64,000 bases of DNA from Epiperipatus broadwayi (GCA_028023455.1 JAQFVV010006215.1:11267524-11331523); one strand, 5' to 3'. Counted from the first letter of the stretch, positions 41,380 through 53,343 are shown. The notes: generated from the sequence alone by a model not told the origin. Numbers and translations are program-made.

Positions 41380-42160
41380 TATAACACAGGATGTGGAGAA
41401 TACTGAATATATTATGATAACACTTGTAGAGGAATACAACAAGTTCTAATTAAATATTAATTTTAGAAAGACAGAATATTTAAAAATAAAGTGTTTATTA
41501 TTGATGGTTAAAAAAGACCAATAAAACTAAATGGTTTTCAACAATTAGGATCAATTTTTAGAAAAAATGCACAATCAAAAAAAAAAAAGTCCTCCAAAAA
41601 ATTTAAAAGATTCATAAAATAAGACATACAATAGAAATGTTCAACTCAATTTTATGGAGTAATGCTATATTGATAAAATAAAAAGACTTATATAAGATAT
41701 TCTGCTATAGTGTATATTATTATATGGGTGTGGAGACATGAACAGTAGTGAAAAAAAATTAACAAAGATTGTTGGCCACCGAAATAGATTATTGGATATC
41801 AGTAAGATGATCAAGAGTGAAATAGAAAACAAAATAAAAATGAGGTAAATAGTTGAAATGAGACAAATGTGAATACAGTTATTAAAGAAATGATATTAAG
41901 ATAGTATGGTTATATTATAAGAATGAATAATAATTAAATATTGGAGATTGAGAAAGAAAAAAGATTACCAAGAAAATGTTACAAAGAATATCTAATAAAT
42001 ATCATATCAAAGGCAATTGTTGTAGATAAATATCAAAGAGGAAAATACAAAAAACTTTTAAAAGAGGGCAATCTGAAGAAATATATTTGCTACAAAATAT
42101 TTATTAGCATAATAATATTTTCATTGCAACATGATTTATTGTTTTTAATTGTCCTTTGAA
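41380..42160 (+). mobile_element. LINE RT 3' relic
   Basis: The translation, with many stops, follows the end of a non-LTR RT reading frame: ITQDVENTEYIMITLVEEYN then LNINFRKTEYLKI (the palm region after the catalytic motif), CILLYGC (the LLYGCETW region), and finally RKKRLPRKCYKEYL, like the basic RRGRPRRRW block near the end of such proteins. It is a 5'-truncated, long-dead copy and differs from the two RTE copies in this window. Confidence 0.5.
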
Positions 42161-42292
42161 TTTCTTACACTAAACCTAAATACAGTGAAGTCCTATTCAT
42201 TGAACATAATTGGTTCCTGAAGCAAGTTCAATAAATAATGTGATTATTTATTGAAAAACATGTACTTAGGAATAATATATTCCAGACTCACT

Positions 42293-44423
42293 CTCTAGAG
42301 CAGGGGTGGGCAAATAGTGGTCCATGGGTCATGTGATCCAGTAAGAGTTTTTGTGACCCACTAAGACAGAAAAATATGGCTTAAACTGAGATTTCCTTTC
42401 CATGCATGATTGAAGATTCATCTTGTATTTTCCACTAGGATGGCCACATCACTATGCATGCACAGTGTAGATATGATGTGCAGTGCTTTTTTTGGTTGAT
42501 CTGGTTAATTTCAATTTTGTCTTTGCAATAGTAAAAAATTTGCAACTTTAGTTAAACCATGAACCCTCCGAAAAAGCATAAAATCGATGATGAATTTTGT
42601 GTTTAAGGAAAAATCAACAAACACATATTTATTTGGTAATAGAGAGAATAAAGCAGTGTGTTTATTGTGACATGAAATGATAGTGGTATTTAAGAAGTAC
42701 AACCTGAAATGACCCCATGAAACAAAACATAGAGAATTTGGCTGCAAACTTTCCAAGGAAGAATGCAAAATAAAAGCTGTGGAGTGTGTGAAAAGGCTGA
42801 AGAAACAACAAACCTTATTTACAAAGCAATCAACACTTTAAAATAGCACTAGAGAAGCAATTTTCATGGTATCCTACAACCTTGCTAAATGCAACAAGCC
42901 TTTTTCATAGGATGAGTTTATTAAACAGTGTATGGTAGAGTGTGCAAGTGTATTGTGTCCTGATGTGAGAAGCAAATTTGAAAGCACTTCATTGGACTAT
43001 AGTATGGTGCATTGACTTAATTAGTGATGAACTCACAGAACAACTGAAGACTGTGAACAAAGATTTATTTCATTTTCTTTGGCACTGGATGATAGCACAG
43101 ATAACAAAGACACTGCATAATTATTAATCTTTATCCATGGAATTAATGAAAATTTCATCACCACATAGGAATTACTTGGCTTAGAATCAATGAAAGATAG
43201 AACCACTGGTCAGGCATTGTTTGAGTGTGCTGTGAATTGTGTGGAGAAAAGTGGCTTGTCCTGGAACAAAATGGCAAGCATTACAATAGATGGAGCCAGA
43301 GATTTCAGTGGACAAAATCTGGGTATGGTTAAGCTTTTAAAAAAAGTTACAAGCACAAGGCACAGACCGTAATATATTGTCTTTTCATTGCATTTTGCAT
43401 CAGGAGAGACTTTGTAAAGCTGCACTGGACTTAAAGTATATGGTAGATCCTATTGTTAGTGTGGTGAACACAATCATAGCAAGGGTGAGTATGAAGATGT
43501 AATTTACCACAACAATGTAAAGTGTTTGAGCTTGGGCAAAGTGATAAAGAGTCTGGGCATTGCAGAATGAAATCCTCTTATTTCTGGACATGAAGGAGAT
43601 ATCTCATGATTTCATTACAGCATAGGATGTGAGGAGGGGAGATATGAGATGATGTTTGCAGCTGATGTATTTGAGAAACTGAATGAACTGAATGTGACAT
43701 TGCAGAAAAAGGGGTTGTTTGCACATGAAATGTGAAAGCATGTAAAATCATTCAAAGCAAAACTAGGTCTATTTGCAAGGCAAACAGATGAAGGCAATTT
43801 TTATCATTTCCCTTTATTAGGAAAACAGAAATTGCCTGATAGTGTTTCTGCTAAGATTAGAGATCGTTCACAGAGTTTGGAAGATAAAGTCACAAGAAGA
43901 TTTCAGGTCTTTAAAAAAATTTAGCCTAAATTCAATTTGCTCTCTTATCCTATCACTGCTGATATTGACACAGCACCTGAGGAGATGCAGCTTGAACTTA
44001 TTGGCATGCAATCAGATCACACTGTGAAAGAAGTATTTAATGCTGTGACATTAATTGACTTTCAAAAATCTCTGTCTGCCGAAAAATTTCCATGTATGAA
44101 GAAATTTTCTGGGAAAATGTTCTCTATATTTGGGTCTACATATATTTGTGAATAAAATTTTTCTTGCTGAAGATCAACAAGAGTCATTAATCTGATTCTA
44201 AAATAAAATGTGCTTGCAGCTATAGATGATATGAAATTAGCACAATAAATAAATTGAATAAAACAGCAACTATTTTATTCAATTTTGAATTTTATGGTAC
44301 AATTTATACCTTTTCTGAAATGCAAAGTTAACTAATGAATGCAATCATTTTAAAAGGTGCAGCCCTCTCTGCTTTCACAAACTGACCTCTGAGCCAAAAC
44401 AATTGCCCACCCCAGCTCTAGAG
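42293..44423 (+). mobile_element. hAT transposon with TIRs and 8-bp CTCTAGAG duplication
   Basis: The ends are CAGGGGTGGGCAA (42301-42313) and TTGCCCACCCCAG (44403-44415), matching at 12 of 13 positions as inverted repeats. CTCTAGAG lies directly outside each end (42293-42300 and 44416-44423). It has the nTnnnnAn form typical of hAT insertions. The 2115-bp interior encodes a broken transposase of the GTF2IRD2/ZBED-like type. Both ends and the duplication survive, so this is a complete insertion whose gene has decayed. Confidence 0.93.
42559..44160 (+). pseudogene. hAT transposase (GTF2IRD2/ZBED-like), multiply broken
   Basis: The start MNPPKKHKIDDEFCVF is followed by a frameshift, then a BED-finger region NRENKAVCLL(stop)HEMIVVFKKYNLK, where the second cysteine codon is now TGA. 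The catalytic core survives in pieces: RTTGQALFECAVNCVEKSGL and ITIDGARDFSGQNLGM (43190-43370), a TDGA-like block. Later come ADVFEKLNELNVTLQKKGLF (about 43660) and PEEMQLELIGMQSDH. The C-terminal dimerisation region begins MKKFSGKMFSIFGSTYICE and ends early at 44155. At least six stops or frameshifts are present. Similar fused proteins are annotated as GTF2IRD2-like or ZBED5-like in animals. No active product is expected. Confidence 0.85.
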
Positions 44424-46019
44424 CAAAGTTGTCATCTCACACAAAAATTTAAGCAGTATAATGAAACAGTAAGGTCTGCTTTGCAGATCTTTGTTTCACC
44501 TTTTCTCACCTACTTCCTACCCTCATACCTTAGTTTGAACCCCAATCTATCGTAGTGTGTCTGCAATACACTTATATACCGAAAATCCCGCATAATTTTA
44601 AACCACGAGCACAATGTTCATATTATATATATATAACTTATTCCCAAATAAATAAAAAGATTATAGATTATGTATATGTTCACATAATTTTGATTTATTA
44701 AAAAGTAGATTATATAAGTCGTAATTGCGCACACACTATGATATGCATTTTAAAACATATCAAAATTATAAATTGTTAAAGTTATTTTGTTTGAATCTAT
44801 TTACGAATATATTACCGTCGTAATATATTTTGATTTAAAATAAAACTTATTTAGTAAATATTCGTTTAGTAAATAGATTCAAATATTGCAATTTAAAAGT
44901 AAAATAACTTTCGTTTAATTTAATAAAAGTATTCCAAATATTTCTTTAAAATAAATGAGGGACAATAGTTTAATTAGTTAATATTATATAGTTTTATCTA
45001 AAACAGCAGATGTCCACTTAAGGTTTTCTTTAATTAATAAAGTAATTTTTAATTAAATCTAGTTTGTAATTCAATGTCGATAGGGAAATTAACAAAAGAA
45101 ATTAATTAATGTTGAATTCCTTTAGACATTCGGATGATTTAATTACAGCTGATAAGTCCAATATATTTTTGTAATGCTCCAGGGCAGTTCTATTGTTAAA
45201 GCTACTATAAAAAGAAGGTTTTTTTTGTTCTCCAGTTTTCTAATGTTTCTAAAAGAAACATTCTGAGTTCTATCCTAATAATTTCTAACCTTGACATGAC
45301 AGAGTAGAGGGTAAGAGTAGTCCTCTCAGAATACGCCCGCTCCAGCCACAAGCTACACATAAGAAACCCCGGAATGCTGCTGCTGCCAAAAATATGAACA
45401 TTTCCAGATTTTCTAAATATATAAAAACCTGCCGACCATCAATCTACCTAAATCTCTCTAGAGGTAACCTAAATTAACCCAAGAGCTCTTGTGATAACTA
45501 ACAGCTTGCTATTTAAAATTGTTTTTCTTATATCTCACATAACTTCATTATTATTTCTTTAACTGTTTAAATATATTCACATTTTGCTCTCTATCCTTGT
45601 AATATTTTCTATTTATAAAGCTTTCTTTTATTTTATTATGATAATGTTCAGAATCATCTTTGACCGAGGAACTATTCCCTTTATTGAAAGTAAGAGCCAT
45701 TAGCAATTTAAATTTATAATTTTCCAATTTTATTATCTCAAACACTCTTCGGCATCTTTTCTTTAATATATAATATAATCACATAGTTTAAAACTACATT
45801 ATTGATTTTTAATCTAATAGAGAGAGACAAGATTAAAGTGTCCCTAACAGATTCTATATAAATCTCTTACTTTTCAAACCCCAACCATTTCCTATTTTAA
45901 TCCTCCTTTATACAAAGCCATGAGTCGAAGGCCCTTTTAAATGAATTTCGGGAATTGATTGGGATTCTCTAATCCAAGTAAAACCCATTCAGTATGTTTT
46001 ATATCACTCCCTCTTATTC
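44424..46019. other. Non-coding DNA, rising GC toward its right end
   Basis: It is mostly AT-rich. A less AT-rich patch at about 45290-45400 (CGCCCGCTCCAGCCACAAGC, TGCTGCTGCTGCC) stands out. A 64-residue open frame on the minus strand (45551-45745) has no confident relatives. Confidence 0.4.
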
Positions 46020-46650
46020 TGGTAAAGAATGGTGTGGGCGTTTTATTTTTCCAAGATCTTCGCTAGCCGTCCTTTGCCTTTTTGGTTTGGCGCGTGTCCC
46101 CAAAGACACACCTGGGAATAAACAACACACCCACACTAAGCCGTTCACAAAACTTTCTGGGTGGCCTCCATAATATTCCGACTTCAATTTTTTATTTTAT
46201 ATTTATTTTCAAACACCGTGAAAGCCCCCTCCAACTTTAATAAATTTATTATCCAACTGACCTCCCATATAACTCTATATTATTATTCTCAAAAGCTTTG
46301 ACCTCCCCTTGTCACTTTTCACTATTCTCAAAACAAATATTTTGACCTCTCAAAATTTCTATTAATCCAAACACCCCACATCACCCCACATCCTTGCGAG
46401 GAAAGGAAACCTTGTTTTGCTTTGCAGTGTGGGAATATAACCAACAATATTTAATACTCCCTGTCTCATACAGACAGGGTATATTTTGAAATTTTGATAT
46501 TTAAAACATTGACTCTTTTTTTTTCCTCCTCTCGCTTCTTCTTTAAACCCACCACCCAAACTCTTTGAGGCTTTGTTCTCCCTGCCCCCACCGGAGCGCG
46601 CCGGGGGATGGTTGCAGCGGCAACCCCCCGTCGTTCGCGGTTGGTGGGCA
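46020..46650. other. GC- and CpG-rich block of unknown origin
   Basis: Composition changes sharply against the surrounding DNA: GGTTTGGCGCGTGTCCCC near 46085, then CACCGGAGCGCGCCGGGGGA near 46590 and CCCCCCGTCGTTCGCGG near 46625. Open frames on both strands contain Arg/Pro-rich runs but no domain. It could be a promoter-type CpG island, part of an LTR or DNA transposon, or foreign DNA. No ends were identified. Confidence 0.45.
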
Positions 46651-48300
46651 AATATAATACAAAATATAAATGTAAAAGTAGATATAAAATCAATGTATTG
46701 TTTTCAACTTTCATATCTATTGGCAACTAAAATTAAATTTTTAAAAACAAAGAATGTTATATTTTACATTATATTTCCCATTTGCTTTTTGTTAATCCAC
46801 ATTAGTAAGTGTCTATCTGTTCTACTGTTAAATCTTTTAAATTCCTTTTGCTATCCCATGTATTTTGTATTCCATCCTTATTTTTTAGAAATGCATTCTA
46901 TATTCATAACTTACATCTCTGATAGTTTTATCATGTCTAGCTTGAAAAACATTTCTTTCCAGATGTTCATGTTGATTTTACAATTCAATTTTTCTGATTC
47001 AAGGCCAAAATTATTATTTTAAAGGTAATAATAAACAATAAGAGAAGTATATTAATACCAAATTCTTTACAAAACTTTAAAAATATGTTGAAAGAATAAA
47101 CAAAAAGTAGCTGAAATGCTTTGCACACATAACATATGCTATGCAAACCAGTGGAATTCATCATAACATTTATGTTCATTTATTTATGTAAATAAATCAA
47201 TTATTTTATATAGCAGAAATGTTTTATAAACTGTAATAGCTAAACAGCATTAAGCTGTTGCACATGCGCTTTGCAGATTTTAACTATTATTTATTTAGTT
47301 ATTTCACTTTTAATATTAAAGCAGAAACTTTTTACATTTTATGATAAAAGTGTAGAGATAAGCTTTTTTTTTCTTTCAATTTTTTAAAATTATTTTATAA
47401 ATTTTAATATATTTTTGTTATTTATAACAATATTTTTAATAATAATCAGTCAAAAATAATTTTATTTTGACATAAACTTTATTTGAATTTGACTTAGCAA
47501 CTTTATTTTTAGGATTATAGAGGGAATTGTGTGCATTTAATATTTTCTAGTTATTTTTAATTATACTATTAATAATAATTAATCTAAAAATAATTTTCTT
47601 TTGCCATAAACTTTATTTAAACTGAAAGTCACTTATATGAAAAATTAGTTGTATACATTAGGCCTAGATTTAAATACACTATATATTTAATATTATTAAT
47701 TTAAAATAAATTTCTTGATAAAAGAGTCATAAAAATGCAATAAGTGTAAATCTAATGTATTCTAACATTGTAATATATAAAATCAAATGACATATTTTAC
47801 CTTTAAATTTAATAAAAGAGTATGTCATTAAAAAATAATATCTTAAATATTGAGTTTGTCTGGTATTTGATAAGACAATATATTAATATCTGGCTTTGAG
47901 AAGCGAAATCCATAATTTGAATTGATTATTAAGCTTTTCAAAATGTTTTTATTATATGATATAAAAATCATAATTTAAATTTAAATTTAATGTATACTAG
48001 ATGATTTATATGTTCTGTGAGATTCCATTGTAATTGGATATATTCTTTATTTGAAAGCTTAATTCTAAATTAATCTTTCAAATATCTTCTCTTTCTTAAT
48101 TACCAATCTCGAATTCTACTCCAATACAATATATTTTAAAATTAGTTGGATTTTTAAAAAATAGAAGTACTTATTTTTTAATTCTTTTTCTTTTTTTTAA
48201 CAAACTGTATCGTATAAAACCAAATCATTTAAATAATTTTTATAATTCCTCTTTTTTAATAGCATCTAAGCAAAATAAAATAATAATTGTATATTTTCTG
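46651..48300. other. AT-rich non-coding DNA
   Basis: A 149-residue open frame (46573-47022, plus) begins in the GC-rich block and is hydrophobic and Phe/Leu-rich, as expected of T-rich DNA. No domain was recognised, so it is not called as a gene. Confidence 0.45.
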
Positions 48301-48812
48301 GAAATGGGATAATGATAGAGATTTTGAATTCTATCTCTTTTGGCACTTATAAAAACAAAGCTTGTTTAGAACTATTGGTAAGCTCCATCTAGTTATCATA
48401 AAATGCAAGCTTAAAAGCAAGTTATAAAATGTATAACTTGTTTTAATTATTATAAGTGTATCTTTGAAGGTTTTTTCAATGCTATATATTGCAGAGACTA
48501 TTACTATATGGTGAAACTGAGCTGAATTTAGACCCATATAGCTATCTGGTTTGATAGGCTGGATTTGAAAACATTTACATGTCTGATAAATTCATGCTTT
48601 CAAATTGATAGAAATGTGTTTTATAAGTGCTAACTTTTGAGTTAGTATTTTAGATCTAGTTTCTAGACTCCCAGACCTCCACTGACATGAGCCATAAGCT
48701 CGAAAACACAGAGGTAGGAATAACAATAGAGATTTTGAATTCTATCTCTTTCAGCACTTATAAAAACAAAGCTTGTTTAGAGCTATTGGTAAGCTCCATC
48801 TAGTGATTATAT
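48301..48812 (+). mobile_element. Family A-related tandem unit, 410-bp period
   Basis: GAGATTTTGAATTCTATCTC and the following 80 bp occur at 48317 and again at 48727. Between them GACCCATATAGCTATCTGGT...GGATTTGAAAACATTT parallels the GACCCATATGACTATATAAGC...GGATTGAAAACATT of family A. A damaged hammerhead lies at 48671-48716, just before the second copy. The second copy ends CCATCTAGTG, a family A motif, and runs into TA/CA repeats. The unit length is close to the 440-455 bp of family A. Confidence 0.6.
48671..48716 (+). ncRNA. Decayed hammerhead relic
   Basis: ACCTCCACTGACATGAGC with the hairpin GAGC-CATAA-GCTC, then GAAAACACAGAGGT. Stem II is a perfect four pairs and ACCTC/GAGGT can still pair as helix I. 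The CTGATGA core is altered and no valid stem III or cleavage triplet is left. Confidence 0.35.
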
Positions 48813-48840
48813 ATATATATATACACACACACATCTAGTG

Positions 48841-48871
<31 letters not shown>
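48808..48871. repeat. Duplicated (TA)n(CA)n block
   Basis: ATCTAGTGATTATATATATA followed by CACACACA occurs twice in a row with a 35-bp period. Confidence 0.8.
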
Positions 48872-48872
<1 letters not shown>

Positions 48873-49120
48873 TTAATTGTTTTTTGATTTTGTTCTGAAT
48901 ATTCAAGCATACCTGACATGACAGGCTACAGTGATCTATTTATATATAAGTTTAGATTTTTTTTTTATACCATTTTTTTGCTTATTAATTTTTGCTGTAT
49001 TATCTTACCTTATTAATATTTGTTCTATGGCTTATAACAACACTACTAAAAACAAAAGAAGTTCTATTCTTTATTGTCATTTACTTTAAGTAATCAGTGA
49101 TTACCAAATGAATTTTAAGT

Positions 49121-49172
49121 CCCCATACTCAGACCAATTTCTGGCTTTTATCTTTATCAATGAGATTTGTAA
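49121..49172 (-). ncRNA. Hammerhead-like motif F1
   Basis: Minus strand: CTCA, TTGATAA, stem II GAT-AAAA-GCC, GAA, ATTGGT, C, TGAG. Helix I (CTCA/TGAG) is perfect, with a possible outer CCCA/TGGG helix. The first core has two changes from CTGATGA. Confidence 0.45.
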
Positions 49173-49500
49173 TTCAATGCTGGGAATAATAAAGTTATGT
49201 ATCTAGCAGTCATATTTAACTATATTTTATTATTCAAATCAGCAATCTAAAATTCAAATAGCTGAAGTTTTGAATCTAAGTTAATTTGTTTGATCGGTTA
49301 TATAAATCTGATTCCAGTTCACTGTCTACATATTTTATTCTCAGTTTTTTAATTAACTGTAGGTACATTTTCTCTTTGATTAAGATTGTTAATAAAATAA
49401 TTAATCTGTACATAATAAAAACAGGAATGACTCTTTATTCTAATGCCATCTACTATAAACATGAATAATTATTACTATTTGTTATATTGCATTTCAGATC

Positions 49501-49546
49501 CAATTCTTAAACCAGTTTCTGGATTCTATCTTTATTAATGAGGCTT
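49501..49546 (-). ncRNA. Hammerhead-like motif F2
   Basis: Minus strand: CTCA, TTAATAA, stem II GAT-AGA-ATC (fully paired), GAA, ACTGGT, T, TAAG. Stem II keeps pairing with bases different from those of the other copies. Confidence 0.4.
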
Positions 49547-49747
49547 TAGATTTATGAAAGTAATTCAATAATGCAAATAGCAACCACTTTTAACTCTATT
49601 TTACCATTCAAATTAGTAATCTAAAATTTAAATAAGCTTAAATTTTTGAACCTAAATCAACTTAAATAGGATTAAATAATGCATTGTTTATAAAATGAAG
49701 GTTAAGATAGTCATTATGTACATAACTGCTTTATTCTCAGCTTTGAA

Positions 49748-49796
49748 TCCCAAGCCTTACTAATAAAGATAAAAGTCAGAAACCAGTCTGAGAATG
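49748..49796 (+). ncRNA. Hammerhead-like motif F3
   Basis: Plus strand: CTTA, CTAATAA, stem II GAT-AAAA-GTC (paired with one G-U), GAA, ACCAGT, C, TGAG. Expected cleavage would be 49788/49789. Confidence 0.45.
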
Positions 49797-49902
49797 GTCA
49801 TTTAAAATACAGTAGGGCATCTAATAACTAATAATCACTCAAGCTTAAAGTTCTGTTTTATAATATATAGTTTGAAACAAAGAGTAAGTGATTTGTTATT
49901 TA

Positions 49903-50151
49903 TATAATACTAAATCATCCATGCACTTTACTACTGCTGCACAAAGCTTTATTTACTACCATCTTTTACAGTTTACAGTTTCAATTGCCCAGCAGTCTTC
50001 TTCAGAACTCCTATATCTCTTAACTTCAACTTCTAAGTTGAAGTTAGGAGATATAAGAGTTCTGAAGAAGAGTGCTGAGGCATTTGAAGCTGTAAATGTA
50101 AATAAAGCATTGTGTAACAGTAGTAAAGTGCATGGATGATTTAGTATTATA
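49903..50151. mobile_element. 249-bp palindromic element (family G)
   Basis: Outer ends TATAATACTAAATCATCC and GGATGATTTAGTATTATA face each other, and the arms stay complementary to the centre (AACTTCAACTTC / TAAGTTGAAGTT, about 50033). Each arm holds CTGAAGA followed about 16 bases later by GAAAC (left, read on the minus strand) or GAAGC (right), a hammerhead-like layout. An open frame on either strand is incidental. It may be a fold-back retrocopy. Confidence 0.65.
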
Positions 50152-51194
50152 TGGTATACATTTGGCCACACAATAAAAAAAAGTAGTGATTTATTATTTC
50201 TTAGCTCTAAAAATATATCCCTATTTCTCATTTTTTGAATGTTCATCCAAAAACTGCAATATAAAGCTTGTCTTTATATATCTGACAAATATTCATTCAA
50301 TATGAATAAATTTTTATAGAATTACCACGATAATAATTTGAGACATATTCGACTTATATTATCAAACCTTTCTATCATGAATGACAGTTTTGATAATCAC
50401 TTGCCTCCATTGCAACTCAGCGTGATTCTAACGAAAGGTTCATATATATATATGTGTGTGTGTGTGAATGTGCATATAAAAAAGCATTTTAGTTTACACT
50501 TAACGCTTCCTTTTTTACTATTTTTTGTTACTCTTTCAGGCATCAAATAAGAACTTTTCTTTACAACGTCAACTTCTGTACCATTTATTCCGGAAATGAT
50601 TCCGTATTTTGATTAATTTTCTGTAATTTTTTTTTTTTGTTAAACTGTCAACTAATCGATAAATATATTGCACTTTATTGTGCGTTTGAAAAATCTTATT
50701 TTGGCCTCTTACTTTAATATTTTGAAACGTTTTGATATTAAGTAAGCATTTTAGTCGATTAAAATTTACTTTATGGTATCAAAGCTTTGCTGATTTTCAA
50801 ATGGTATAGCTAAGAACTAAAAAAAAAAAAAGTAATTTTACAGGTCAATTATTATGCTCTATTTTGCTTTATCCACATTATTCTACAATGTCATTATTAT
50901 TATATATCTCTTCAATTTTTTGAAGGAAAGCAAGCTGTTAAATGAAAATCACATTCGTATTCTTCTTTTAAGTGGACGCATTAATCTAGACTTCTTTAAA
51001 AAGTCCATTCATAAAAGTTTAACAATAATCTTAACTATTTACTTTATATATTTCAATTTAAATATATATATCTACATGTGAATAGGTTAGTTTTATAAAT
51101 TTTAAAATACATTTTTTAATAAATTGATAATTTAAAAAAGATAAAAAGATTAATGTAAAAGAAAGAATGAACATAGTATGTATAACACAAAGAT
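50152..51194. other. AT-rich non-coding DNA
   Basis: A short TG tract lies at about 50452-50466. Nothing else is supported. Confidence 0.5.
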
Positions 51195-52821
51195 CAGTAA
51201 TCACCATCATCAGTTTAACCATTATAAATCCACTGCAGAATAAAGATCTCTTCAAGTTCTATCCAATTTCTTTGATTTTTATCCTCTCTTCTTCACATCA
51301 TACCAGCAAACTTCCTGATTTCATCCACTTCGCATTTGGACTCTTTTTATGTCTTTGATATTCTGTTGCGATTGAGTTTAAGATTTCAACTATACATCTA
51401 TTATCACCTCACAATATAATTCAGCCAAGCTTCACTTCATTCTCTAAGTTACTTTCAATGATATCAGTAATATCAATTTGATCTTTTACCCATGTATTTT
51501 GTTTTCAATCCATTCTTGTTTTTTTTAATATACATTTTCCCATAATTCTTTGAATTGTCTGATGTCTTTACATTTCTCTTCCAGTAAAGTCTCTCAAATC
51601 CATTAAGTAAAAACTGGTAAAACATATTTATTAAAAACCTATTTTCAAACACATAGACAAATTTCCTTTTAATATTGAATTATTTCTATCAGTAACACTC
51701 CATCCAAGTTTAATTCTTGAATAATTTTACCCACTATATTTTCATCTGTGTTAATAATCTGACCAAAGATTTTGTAGTTGCTAACTTCTTCTAATTCTTC
51801 ATTATCAATCTTTATTTTTATTTTGTGGGAAAATCCATTGAACGTTATTTTTTATCTTTTTAGCATTTATCTTTAATCCTACTTTCTTACTTTCATGTGA
51901 TAATTCTTGAAACATTTTCTGAAGCTCTGAAGCATTATTTGCAAAAACAATCAAGGCATCTTCAAAATCTAGATAACTTAAATAATCTCCATTTATTTTA
52001 AACTTCTTAGCTTTCCATTTTAATTCTCAAAATATTTCTTAACTGCTGGGAAAGATTTTATAAATATAAAGTCGCCTGTCATACACTCTTCTCAATATTA
52101 GCTTCTTAGTATTGTTATGTAATTTAATCATTGCTGAATTATTTTGATAAATATTTTTCAGATTATGACAATATCCTGGGTCTATATCTTGTTGATCCAA
52201 TACTTTAATCAACACAGAAATGCTTACGAAATCAAATGCCTTTTTATAATCTACAAATTCAAAACATAACAACAACTGACATTCATTGGACCTTTCTATA
52301 ATTTTTCTCAATACTTCAATGTGATTCAGTGTGCCAAAATTACTTTTAATTCCAACTTGCTCTTTTGGTCAGTTAAAATCTAATGTTTGCAGAAGATGAC
52401 TTGTAATTACCTTAATAATTTTTTTTTATATAGAACTGATACAAGACTGGTATATTTGTAATTTCTAATATATTATTTATCATCTTTTTAATACCAATAT
52501 CACCCCCACATTCTTTCAATCATCTGGTAGATTTGGTATATAATTTTGCCAACAGTTTTTCTATTTCTTTGTTTGCTTTTATTAAGATATCATTTATAAT
52601 GTCATCATTACCTGGAGGGTTTTTTTCTTCATAGATTTAATTGCATGTCTCATGTCTGCATTTAAAATGGTAAGCAATTCAGAAGATGCAGTAATCATAA
52701 GGTATATTTTATTTTCTTGTTCTTAATGGCTATATAATTTTTTATATTAATTCTTTCTCACATTTCATGATGTTATTCTCCTTTTAGTAATAATTCTTTT
52801 TTTTATTTTAGAAATAAGTTG

Positions 52822-52932
52822 TTTTTTTTTCATGTCATAGCATCGGCCAGAAGATGAACCCACAACAACCATCTGCAACCAACTACTTGTTTGCAAGGTT
52901 GCTGCACTGAACTCTCAGCTAATAACACTTGT
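52822..52932 (-). mobile_element. tRNA-derived SINE inside RTE copy 2
   Basis: On the minus strand a tRNA-like body ends with GTGGGTTCATCTTCTGG (B-box region), CCGATGCTATGACATG and an A run. The anticodon-loop-like CTTGCAA is visible upstream. The tail GATGCTATGACAT matches the SINE at 10.96 kb. The short duplication AAAAAAACAA on both sides fits insertion but is low-complexity. Confidence 0.6.
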
Positions 52933-53340
52933 TTTTTTACCAATGCCAAATGTTGTTTTACACTTTTGAGACTTTTATTCTCTTTTATAGCTTTCCTTGC
53001 TGATTCACAATTATAATTGCATTATTATTAATTCTTTTTGTAGAACTTCACAAAATTAGAGATATTCAGTTTTTCTTAATGAATTATTTTTATATATTTT
53101 CATATCCCCTTCTTTATATATTATCATGTTTCTATAGAAAATTTAATGGTGCATTGCTTGTTTTTTACCAGCTATCTTTGTTGTAGTTCTTAATAGTGTA
53201 TTACTTATCTTCTTATTGATTGCATTTAAATATGAACTATCTTCAAAATGTATTAATATTTTTAAATGATTTGTAGAAATTTTAATCTATTGGAATGTAA
53301 AGTTAGGGAACATCAGCTGTAAATCTTGTTTTTCTTAATA

Positions 53341-53343
<3 letters not shown>

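Larger units (their letters stand above)
49110..49810. mobile_element. Family F repeat cluster with three hammerhead-like motifs
   Basis: Two minus-strand copies (about 49120-49280 and 49500-49660) share TCTGG(C/A)TT(T/C)(T/A)TCTTTAT(C/T)AATGAG and CATTCAAAT(C/T)AG(C/T)AATCTAAAAT. A plus-strand copy of the hammerhead part lies at 49745-49800. The helix I, stem II and stem III layout matches family A, so these are probably older relatives. No protein is encoded. Confidence 0.55.

Noticed and set aside
43210-43797. Minus-strand open frames inside the hAT element
   Set aside because: They are antisense shadows of the transposase reading frame.
45551-45780. Minus-strand frame beginning RCRRVFEIIKLEN, faintly like histone acetyltransferase HAT1
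   Set aside because: The resemblance is limited to a few positions with a large gap and no further domain, so it is not enough for a call.
46573-47022. 149-residue hydrophobic open frame as a membrane protein gene
   Set aside because: It spans the GC-rich block and T-rich DNA. Its Phe/Leu/Ile content is what T-rich sequence gives by chance, and no domain or conserved start context is visible.
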